Assembly (NCBI GenBank): GCA_031276545.1
Contig: JAISMW010000015.1
Location: forward strand, 1-13,929
From: Tannerellaceae bacterium
GTDB lineage: Bacteria > Bacteroidota > Bacteroidia > Bacteroidales > Tannerellaceae
Direction of reading: 5' to 3'
DNA length: 13,929 nucleotides
Position 1 is the stretch's first letter. Every line of letters begins with the position of its first letter. Positions 1 to 6,467 of the stretch are shown here, in pieces. The notes beneath the pieces are model-generated. The model was given only the letters and a program-made list of their open reading frames with translations. It made no database searches and was not told where the DNA came from. The translations under genes and the position numbers were made by a program.

Positions 1-606
1 ATAGTCGATAATATCCGCCGGAATAAGAGGAAGGATCAGTTCGTTATTGTCCTGGATGAAATAGCTCTGTTTCGTCAGATTGATCGGATAGCCCGACAGG
101 GCGACGTCTTCCCGGATGCTTTTGAAGTCGAGCGTCGCTTCGCGGCTTTCTCCGGAGATAAGCGCAAAATGACATTCGCCGCCATAAAAATAGGCATACA
201 GGAAGTCCTTCCCGTAGTCGAGGAACAAACCGGTGCCGTAGGCATAATTCTCCCTGAACAGCGCCTGGAAAAAAACCGATACATCCGCATAGTCATTCCG
301 GTAGAACGACGGCGGAATATTCCTCTGATTGATATTCACACGGAAAGCAGGCCTCAGTTTATCGTTAGTCCATTGATGGATCACGTCTTCAAACATCATA
401 AAGAAATACACTCCGTTTTCGCTGCCGAACGCCCGGCTGAAGTGATTGGCGGAATGAATATGCAGAAATTTAGCCTTTGCGGAATCTATTTCCAGGTAGT
501 TCCCTGTCAGGCTGCCGGTAGCCAGATCGAGGGTTTTAAACTGATGCCGGTTGTCCTGATCCAGTTCATTGCCACCTGTAGTTGTACAGCGTCCGGTCTG
601 TCCGGC
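1..606 (-). pseudogene. 6-bladed beta-propeller protein, N-terminal part missing; C-terminus runs off window
   Basis: On the minus strand one frame is open from an in-frame stop at 607-609 down to the window edge. It reads as convincing protein from about position 570: NELDQDNRHQFKTLDL, then FLHIHSANHFSRAFGSENG, FFQALFRENYAYGTGLFLDY, and LILPLIPADIIDY at the edge. The alternation of aromatic beta-strands and turns, and the C-terminal pattern (ligand-like loop, then a 'basic/polar - LI - IPADIID' segment), match Bacteroidetes 6-bladed beta-propeller (DUF4934-like) lipoproteins. Those are normally 350-400 residues with a lipobox and first blades that are absent here. No start codon, signal peptide or lipobox can be joined to this frame; the other two minus-strand frames upstream do not look like propeller sequence. 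I therefore call it a 5'-truncated remnant. A single frameshift near 580-610 is the alternative. Family assignment is from pattern memory and is moderately sure. Confidence 0.5.
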
Positions 607-710
607 TCAGGATCCAAACGGTTTGGAATGAATACAACTGGTACGGCAGCCTCGAAGAAGCCACTCCGGTGGTATACGAATATGACGGAAAGGGTAATGC
701 GGACTGATAG
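582..710 (+). pseudogene. C-terminal fragment of an unidentified plus-strand gene
   Basis: Following a stop at 579-581, this frame encodes about 41 residues, LYSVRSVRLRIQTVWNEYNW then YGSLEEATPVVYEYDGKGNAD, and ends in two consecutive stops (TGA at 705-707, TAG at 708-710). Composition (acidic, tyrosine- and tryptophan-bearing) and codon choice resemble real coding sequence better than the antisense frames do. There is no plausible start, so if genuine it is only the tail of a gene whose body was deleted. It abuts the broken end of the propeller remnant. I do not recognise the family. It could also be a chance open frame. Confidence 0.25.
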
Positions 711-891
711 CAAGGAAAGTCCGGAAAAATACCGCAGTATCAAGACGGGATCCTGCCGTTTGCAGGGTCACCATTTCCGCCGGCCGGCGAAAACCCGGTT
801 CCCTGTTCTATTCGCGGCACGGGATCCTTTGATTCTGAATAAAACAATTATCTTTGTGCAATTTTTTTCTGAATATAGATAAAAAGTTGTT
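711..891. other. Gap upstream of ileS
   Basis: This stretch has no convincing gene. It holds a perfect 12-base GC-rich palindrome, CGCCGGCCGGCG, at 778-789, with no T-run after it on either strand. Its last third becomes AT-rich and carries the ileS promoter. No T-box leader or other tRNA-sensing structure is visible ahead of ileS. Confidence 0.5.
828..856 (+). promoter_or_regulatory. Bacteroidetes-type promoter for ileS operon
   Basis: A TTTG at 828-831 followed after 17 nt by TATCTTTG at 849-856 fits the Bacteroidetes primary sigma consensus TTTG / TAnnTTTG; 19-21 nt is the more usual spacing. The predicted start of transcription is near 863, leaving an AT-rich leader of about 29 nt before the ATG at 892, with no Shine-Dalgarno sequence, as is normal in this phylum. 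Confidence 0.6.
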
Positions 892-3800
892 ATGAATAAG
901 AGATTTTCTGAATATACAAAGTTGGATTTGCCGGATGTTAACCGGGAGATACTGGAGAAATGGAAGGAAGGGGATATCTTCCGCAAAAGCCTGGATATGC
1001 GGGAGGGAAAACCTTCTTTTGTGTTTTACGAAGGACCGCCTTCGGCCAATGGAATGCCCGGTATCCATCACGTGATTGGCCGTTCGATAAAGGATATTTT
1101 CTGCCGATACAAAACCATGAAAGGATTCCATGTGAAACGCAAGGCCGGATGGGATACGCACGGCCTTCCCGTAGAACTGGGCGTGGAGAAAGACCTGGGC
1201 ATAACGAAGGAAGACATCGGAAGGAAAATCTCCGTGGCAGACTATAACGCCGCCTGCCGCAAAGCGGTCATGAAATATACCGGAGAATGGGAAGAACTGA
1301 CCGGCCTTATGGGCTACTGGGTGGATATGAACGATCCCTACGTCACCTGCGACAACCGCTACATAGAAACACTCTGGTTCCTGCTGAAGGAATTATACAA
1401 AAAGGGATTGCTATACAAGGGATATACCATCCAACCCTATTCGCCGGCCGCAGGAACAGGACTGAGTACGCACGAACTGAACCAGCCGGGAACCTATCGC
1501 GACGTGAAGGACACGACCTGCACCGCCCAGTTTAAAATACTGGCGCCCAAACCGGAAATGACGCTTCACGGCGAGGCTTTCTTCCTGGCATGGACTACTA
1601 CGCCGTGGACGCTTCCCTCGAATACAGCCCTCTGCGTAGGCGCCGCCATACGCTACGCCGCCGTGCAGTCGTTCAATCCATATACCGGGATGCCCATCAC
1701 AGCCGTACTGGCTAAGGATTTAATCCCGGCTTACTTTAATCCGAAAGCGGAAGGACTCTCCCCGGACACTTACAAACAGGGGGATAAGCTGATTCCCTGG
1801 CAAACGGTAGCCGAATGGACAGGCGCCGAGCTGGTGGGGATGACTTACGAACAGCTCATACCCTGGGTAAATCCCGGAGAAGGAGCATTCAGGGTGATAG
1901 CGGGCGACTTCGTCACCACGGAAGACGGCACCGGCATTGTACACATAGCCCCCACCTTCGGCGCAGACGACGACCGGGCGGGCAAAGCCAACGGCGTGCC
2001 GCCCCTGATGCTGACCGACCGGGAAGGCAATCTCCGCCCGATGGTAGACCTGACGGGGAAATACTTCCTGCTGGAAGACCTCGACCCGGAGTTCGTGCAG
2101 GAAAAGATGAACGCCACCGATTACGACCCCTTCGCCGGAAGGTACGTGAAGAACGAATACGACGCAAACCTGTCGGACAAAGACGAAACACTGGATATAA
2201 GTATATGTATGATGCTGAAAGTGCAAAACAGAGCCTTCCGCATCGAAAAGTATGTACACAGCTATCCGCATTGCTGGCGCACGGACAAACCGGTGCTGTA
2301 TTATCCGCTCGATAGCTGGTTTATCCGCACCACGGCTTACAGGGAACGCCTGATGGAACTGAACAGTACCATCTGCTGGAAACCGCAGAGCACCGGAAGC
2401 GGACGCTTCGGCAAATGGCTGGAAAACCTGCAGGACTGGAACCTGAGCCGCAGCCGTTACTGGGGAACTCCCCTTCCCATCTGGCGCACGGAAGACGGAG
2501 ACGAAGAACGGTGCATCGGCTCCGTGGAAGAGCTGTACGGAGAAATAGAAAAGTCCGTGAAAGCCGGGCTGATGGAATCCAATCCCTGCAAACACTTCCT
2601 GCCCGGCGTATATACGGAAGAGAATTACGGCAGGATAGACCTGCACCGCCCCTACGTGGACGACATTATCCTGGTATCTTCCAAGGGAAAACCGATGAAG
2701 CGGGAGGCCGATTTGATTGACGTCTGGTTCGATTCCGGCGCCATGCCCTATGCGCAGATACATTACCCGTTTGAAAACAAAGACGCTTTCGACAACCGGG
2801 AGGTCTATCCTGCCGACTTCATAGCCGAAGGGGTCGACCAGACGCGGGGCTGGTTCTTCACGCTGCACGCCATTGCCGGAATGGTATTCGACAGCGTTTC
2901 GTTCAAGACCGTTGTTTCCAACGGGCTGGTGCTGGACAGGAACGGCAACAAGATGTCGAAACGCCTGGGCAATGCCGTCGATCCGTTTGAAACCATCCGG
3001 CAATACGGCTCCGACCCGCTGCGCTGGTACATGATAACGAACGCGTCGCCCTGGGACAATCTTAAATTCGATATAGAAGGACTGGAGGAAGTGCGGCGGA
3101 AGTTTTTCGGCACGCTGTACAACACCTACTCCTTCTTCGCGCTCTACGCCAACGTAGACGGGTTCGACTTTTCGCAGCCGGAAATCGCCCGGGACGAACG
3201 TCCGGAAATAGACCGCTGGATACTCTCCCTGCTGAACAGCCTGATAAAGGATACCGACAGCTATTACGAAAACTATGAGCCGACACGCGCCGGGCGCGCC
3301 ATCTCCGAGTTTGCGAACGACAACCTGAGCAACTGGTACGTCCGCCTGAACCGCCGCCGGTTCTGGGGCGGAGGAATGACTGCCGACAAACTGTCGGCCT
3401 ATCAGACCCTGTACACCTGTCTGGAAACGGTGGCCAAGCTGATGGCGCCGATAGCCCCGTTCTATGCCGACCGTTTATTCTGCGACTTAATAGCCGTCAC
3501 GGGGCGCGAAAAGGTGGAATCCGTTCACCTGTCCGACTTCCCCGTATGCAGAGAAGAACTGATAGACACAAACCTGGAAGAACGGATGAAGCTGGCGCAG
3601 GACATCTCGTCGATGGTACTGGCGCTTCGCCGGAAGGTGAACATCAAAGTTCGCCAGCCGCTGCAAACCATCCTGATCCCGGTGGCCGATGCCGGACAGC
3701 AGGAACAGATCGAAGCGGTAAACAACCTAATCCTGAGTGAAGTCAATGTAAAAGAAATGCGTTTTACGCACAACTCGGACGGGATTCTGGTACGGAAAGT

Positions 3801-4311
3801 AAAACCCGACTTCAAAAAGCTCGGCCCGCGATACGGTAAAATCATGAAGCCGTTAGCCGCCGCCATACAGGGCATGAGCGTGGACGACATCCGTACCTTC
3901 GAGGAAGCCGGCCGCTTCACGTTCCATATAGAAGGACAGGAAGCCGTTGTGGAGCAGTCCGACGTGGAAATCATCTCCGAAGATATCCCCGGCTGGCTCG
4001 TGGCAAACGAAGGAAGGCTGACCGTGGCGCTGGACATCACCCTGACCGAAGAGCTTCGCAAAGAAGGCCTGGCACGCGAACTGGTGAACCGCATCCAGAA
4101 TCTGCGTAAAAGCAACGGCTACGATATTACGGATAAGATAAAGATACATATCCTGTCGTCGAATGAAATGGATGAAGCGATTTGTGCGCACAGGGAATAC
4201 ATTATGAACCAGGTACTGGCCGTCTCGCTGAAGCTGGTGGATATACTGAGCGAACCGGCGAATCTGGATTTTGAAGATTTCAATGTATCCATCCGCATCA
4301 ATAAAGTATGA
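892..4311 (+). CDS. ileS: Isoleucyl-tRNA synthetase, type 2 (IleRS2), with swapped signature motif
   Basis: This enzyme charges tRNA-Ile with isoleucine in the cytoplasm and hydrolyses misactivated valine. Length (1139 aa) and sequence fit the long, eukaryote-like type-2 IleRS rather than the ~930-aa type 1. In order: a Rossmann core opening with FYEGPPSANGMPGIHHV (residues 45-61); the CP1 editing domain with AWTTTPWTLPSN (233-244) and GTGIVHIAPTFGADD (346-360); the core again with EGVDQTRGW; the KMSKR loop (687-691); an anticodon-binding helical domain with NWYVRLNRRRFW; and a C-terminal DUF5915-like extension with ELVNRIQNLRKSNGYDI. The position normally occupied by HxGH reads G57-I58-H59-H60. 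The ATG at 892 gives the expected N-terminus. This is the first gene of a probable five-gene operon; the next starts 37 nt after its stop. Identity is certain; mupirocin hyper-resistance is inferred from the motif. Confidence 0.98.
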   Translation: MNKRFSEYTKLDLPDVNREILEKWKEGDIFRKSLDMREGKPSFVFYEGPPSANGMPGIHHVIGRSIKDIFCRYKTMKGFHVKRKAGWDTHGLPVELGVEKDLGITKEDIGRKISVADYNAACRKAVMKYTGEWEELTGLMGYWVDMNDPYVTCDNRYIETLWFLLKELYKKGLLYKGYTIQPYSPAAGTGLSTHELNQPGTYRDVKDTTCTAQFKILAPKPEMTLHGEAFFLAWTTTPWTLPSNTALCVGAAIRYAAVQSFNPYTGMPITAVLAKDLIPAYFNPKAEGLSPDTYKQGDKLIPWQTVAEWTGAELVGMTYEQLIPWVNPGEGAFRVIAGDFVTTEDGTGIVHIAPTFGADDDRAGKANGVPPLMLTDREGNLRPMVDLTGKYFLLEDLDPEFVQEKMNATDYDPFAGRYVKNEYDANLSDKDETLDISICMMLKVQNRAFRIEKYVHSYPHCWRTDKPVLYYPLDSWFIRTTAYRERLMELNSTICWKPQSTGSGRFGKWLENLQDWNLSRSRYWGTPLPIWRTEDGDEERCIGSVEELYGEIEKSVKAGLMESNPCKHFLPGVYTEENYGRIDLHRPYVDDIILVSSKGKPMKREADLIDVWFDSGAMPYAQIHYPFENKDAFDNREVYPADFIAEGVDQTRGWFFTLHAIAGMVFDSVSFKTVVSNGLVLDRNGNKMSKRLGNAVDPFETIRQYGSDPLRWYMITNASPWDNLKFDIEGLEEVRRKFFGTLYNTYSFFALYANVDGFDFSQPEIARDERPEIDRWILSLLNSLIKDTDSYYENYEPTRAGRAISEFANDNLSNWYVRLNRRRFWGGGMTADKLSAYQTLYTCLETVAKLMAPIAPFYADRLFCDLIAVTGREKVESVHLSDFPVCREELIDTNLEERMKLAQDISSMVLALRRKVNIKVRQPLQTILIPVADAGQQEQIEAVNNLILSEVNVKEMRFTHNSDGILVRKVKPDFKKLGPRYGKIMKPLAAAIQGMSVDDIRTFEEAGRFTFHIEGQEAVVEQSDVEIISEDIPGWLVANEGRLTVALDITLTEELRKEGLARELVNRIQNLRKSNGYDITDKIKIHILSSNEMDEAICAHREYIMNQVLAVSLKLVDILSEPANLDFEDFNVSIRINKV

Positions 4312-4348
4312 TAAATCAAACAACAGTATAAAATAATAAAAACGAACT

Positions 4349-4729
4349 ATGGCAGAGAAAACAAGATATTCGGATGCCGAACTCGAAGAGTTTCGCGTCA
4401 TTATATTGGAGAAGCTGGAAATGGCCAAAAAAGACTACGATCTGTTGCGGTCGGGAATCACAAACTCCGACGGGAACGACGTATCGGATACCTCTCCCAC
4501 ATTTAAAGTGCTGGAAGAAGGCGCCGCCACCTTATCCAAGGAAGAAGCAGGACGTTTGGCACAGCGTCAGATGAAGTTTATACAGAATCTGCAGGCCGCG
4601 CTGATCCGTATCGAAAACAAGACCTACGGGATTTGCCGCGAAACGGGAAAACTGATTCCCAAAGAAAGGCTTCGCGCCGTTCCTCATGCCACACTGAGTA
4701 TAGAAGCTAAACAGGGAGGAAACAAATAA
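4349..4729 (+). CDS. DksA/TraR-family transcription regulator, degenerate zinc finger
   Basis: A 126-residue protein of the DksA/TraR family, whose members bind the RNA polymerase secondary channel and, with ppGpp, adjust transcription. Residues 8-90 form the predicted helical coiled-coil hairpin, with the turn around SDGNDVSDTSPT (40-51). Residues 92-121 match the C-terminal zinc-finger region (YGICRETGKLIPKERL, then AVPHATLSIEA). The canonical C-x2-C-x17-C-x2-C is kept only in spacing: C96, then T99, S117 and A120 in place of the other three cysteines, so metal binding by this site is unlikely. The acidic tip of E. coli DksA is not clearly conserved in the turn. It lies 37 nt after ileS, and its stop directly abuts the lspA start. 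Bacteroidetes members are often annotated TraR/DksA. Family is sure; the exact role is inferred. Confidence 0.9.
   Translation: MAEKTRYSDAELEEFRVIILEKLEMAKKDYDLLRSGITNSDGNDVSDTSPTFKVLEEGAATLSKEEAGRLAQRQMKFIQNLQAALIRIENKTYGICRETGKLIPKERLRAVPHATLSIEAKQGGNK
4714..4719 (+). promoter_or_regulatory. Shine-Dalgarno-like site before lspA
   Basis: GGGAGG lies inside the last codons of the DksA-family gene, 10 nt before the lspA ATG at 4730, which begins immediately after the preceding TAA. Strong SD sequences are uncommon in Bacteroidetes, so it may reflect Gly codons (GGA GGA) of the upstream gene as much as a ribosome site. Confidence 0.3.
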
Positions 4730-5392
4730 ATGAAATCCTCCCAAAAAGGTTTGGGAGCAGTAATGATTATCATGCTGCTCCTCGTTCTTGACCAGGTACT
4801 GAAGATCTGGATCAAGACTCACATGCAACTGCATGAAAGCATCGAGATAACCTCCTGGTTTTATATTTACTTCACCGAAAATCCCGGTATGGCTTTCGGT
4901 ATTGAAATCATCGGGAAACTGTTTCTGACGCTGTTTAGAATCATAGTGGTCATCTTTTTCGCTTATTATCTTTATAAAATCATACGCGACAACTACAAGT
5001 TCGGCTACATCGCCTGCATTGCGCTGATATTTGCCGGAGCGATAGGCAACATCGTCGATTCCGTTTTTTACGGCGTCCTGTTTGACCACAGCGCCGGACA
5101 GGTGGCCACTTTTATGCCCGAAGGAGGAGGATATGCCGACTGGCTGCACGGCAAGGTAGTGGATATGTTCTATTTCCCGCTCATTGATACGGTTCTGCCG
5201 GAATGGATTCCTTTTTGGGGAGGACAGGACTTTATCTTTTTCCGTCCCATCTTCAACCTGGCCGATTCAACCATTTGTGTAGGCGTGTTTATCCTGTTCA
5301 TCTGCTATCGGCATACGTTATCGAAAAGCCTTTCCAAAGAAGAGGAAAACGGAGAGGAAGAAAAAGAGAAACATGCTAAGAAAACTGTATAA
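4730..5392 (+). CDS. lspA: Lipoprotein signal peptidase (signal peptidase II)
   Basis: This inner-membrane aspartyl protease cuts the signal peptide from prolipoproteins after Lgt has lipidated the cysteine; it is the globomycin target. The 220-residue protein has hydrophobic segments at about 10-27, 62-83, 94-110 and 176-193. Signature boxes are DQVLKIWIK (21-29), FTENPGMAFGI (48-58), GAIGNIVDSVFYG (103-115, catalytic D110) and FNLADSTICVG (175-185, catalytic D179). Between the two Asp residues lies a loop of about 68 residues containing VVDMFYFPLID, much longer than in proteobacterial LspA (about 18 between). The C-terminus is a charged tail rich in E and K. It starts directly after the previous stop and overlaps the next gene, a predicted lipoprotein and so a likely LspA substrate, by 20 nt, which suggests translational coupling. 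Confidence 0.97.
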   Translation: MKSSQKGLGAVMIIMLLLVLDQVLKIWIKTHMQLHESIEITSWFYIYFTENPGMAFGIEIIGKLFLTLFRIIVVIFFAYYLYKIIRDNYKFGYIACIALIFAGAIGNIVDSVFYGVLFDHSAGQVATFMPEGGGYADWLHGKVVDMFYFPLIDTVLPEWIPFWGGQDFIFFRPIFNLADSTICVGVFILFICYRHTLSKSLSKEEENGEEEKEKHAKKTV

Positions 5393-6170
5393 ATACAGTC
5401 CCTTTGTTTTACTGCTTTTAGCGGCATGTCCGTCGTGCAGTAAAGTACCCGGAGGCATCCTGCCTGAAAGAAAGATGAAAGAAGTCCTGATAGATATGCA
5501 ACTGGCCGAAAGCATGATCAATGCAAACTATCAAAACTATCCGGACAGCGCCCGCAGGGCTGCTTTATTCCAGTCTGTGTTTCGGAAACATAAAATCACA
5601 CAAGCCGTCTATGACAGTTCGTTGGTGTGGTACGGCAAAAATCTGGACGTGCTGATACCGATCTATGATTTGGCCATTGATGATATAAACAAACAAATCA
5701 GGGAGCTGGGCGATGTGCAGGCAAGCGCCGCACCATCCGTCAATCAGGATTCCGCCAATATATGGCCGCGCCGCGATTACCTCACGCTCCGGCCCGACGC
5801 GCTGTTTAACGGCACGGTATTCGAGATTAAGCCGGAAAGGGAATATTTGCCGGGGAGTATCTTCGTGTTAAGCCTGCGCGTATGGGGAATCTCCCCGCAG
5901 ATGCGCAATACGCCGGAAATACGGATAGCCGCAGAATTGACGGATACGACACTCGTAGTAAATGAAACGATAAAGAACGAAGGGTCTCGGGAAATTATGC
6001 TGAGAACACCGGCCACCATGCGAACCAAGCGCGTGTACGGATATATCCGGATGGATAATGCGGAAAGCAACTACTATAAGATATACATCGACAACCTGCA
6101 GTTGATAAGGTATAACTACGGCTCAACCGGCTCGACCCCTCCGGAACAGCCTGCCGATTCCATCCGCTGA
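5373..6170 (+). CDS. DUF4296 lipoprotein
   Basis: A 265-residue predicted lipoprotein. The signal peptide MLRKLYKYSPFVLLLLAAC ends in a lipobox L-A-A-C, making C19 the lipidated residue; C22 follows closely. Residues 28-110 match the DUF4296 pattern: GGILPERKMKEVLIDMQLAE, then a helical stretch ending in HKITQAVYDSSLVWYGKNLD. The region after about 125 (PRRDYLTLRPDALFNGTVFE and following) looks like a beta-rich module of about 110 residues that I do not recognise. The ATG at 5373 lies within the end of lspA (20-nt overlap) and gives a full signal peptide, so I accept it. DUF4296 proteins are conserved in Bacteroidetes beside lspA or other envelope genes; their function is not known to me. Confidence 0.85.
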   Translation: MLRKLYKYSPFVLLLLAACPSCSKVPGGILPERKMKEVLIDMQLAESMINANYQNYPDSARRAALFQSVFRKHKITQAVYDSSLVWYGKNLDVLIPIYDLAIDDINKQIRELGDVQASAAPSVNQDSANIWPRRDYLTLRPDALFNGTVFEIKPEREYLPGSIFVLSLRVWGISPQMRNTPEIRIAAELTDTTLVVNETIKNEGSREIMLRTPATMRTKRVYGYIRMDNAESNYYKIYIDNLQLIRYNYGSTGSTPPEQPADSIR

Positions 6171-6179
6171 CTGTTTTCT

Positions 6180-6467
6180 ATGCGCAAAATAGCTTCTCAT
6201 TCTATCTTTTGGAAGCAACTGTATCCTTTGAGCTATATGGAACTGACGGAAGAAGGTATCTTTTTGGGTATATATCCGCTGCAGGGCGAAACGGCATCTA
6301 CCGAATTTTATGACGGTCTTTTAGTGCCGGTTCCAGAAGGTACGCTTCTTTCCTCTCCTTTCACCCCGGAGCAAATCCGGCGCTCCGGCATAACGGAACG
6401 CGTATCGACCGGAGACAAGATATACCTCTACCGCCTCCACGGAGGGATCATGCACCGTCTGCTTTAG
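6180..6467 (+). CDS. Small conserved-looking protein of unknown function
   Basis: A 95-residue protein with no signal peptide or membrane segment. The N-terminus is basic (MRKIASHSIFWKQLYPLSYM); the body (ELTEEGIFLGIYPLQGETAS, then TEFYDGLLVPVPEGTLLSSP) looks like beta-strands, and it ends in GDKIYLYRLHGGIMHRLL. It starts 9 nt after the DUF4296 stop, so it is probably the last gene of the ileS operon. Its final 20 nt overlap the end of recQ on the other strand. I do not recognise a family. Tight spacing and normal composition support it as a real gene. Confidence 0.65.
   Translation: MRKIASHSIFWKQLYPLSYMELTEEGIFLGIYPLQGETASTEFYDGLLVPVPEGTLLSSPFTPEQIRRSGITERVSTGDKIYLYRLHGGIMHRLL

Noticed and set aside
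507..743. 78-codon minus-strand frame considered as the missing upstream part of the propeller gene by frameshift
   Set aside because: Its sequence does not resemble propeller blades or a lipoprotein signal peptide, so a truncation fits better than a simple frameshift, though the latter is not excluded.
778..789. Perfect palindrome CGCCGGCCGGCG as a terminator or operator
   Set aside because: No T-run follows on either strand and there is no loop; GC-rich chance palindrome is enough.
169..882. 237-codon plus-strand frame across the left debris region
   Set aside because: It lies antisense to convincing propeller sequence, crosses the ileS promoter and has no protein-like pattern.
857..891. 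T-box or other tRNA-sensing leader ahead of ileS
   Set aside because: The leader is only about 30 nt, AT-rich and without stem-loops; T-boxes are not expected in this phylum.
1720..3003. 427-codon open frame on the minus strand
   Set aside because: Antisense to ileS in a region holding the editing and KMSKR motifs; its translation has no recognisable domain.
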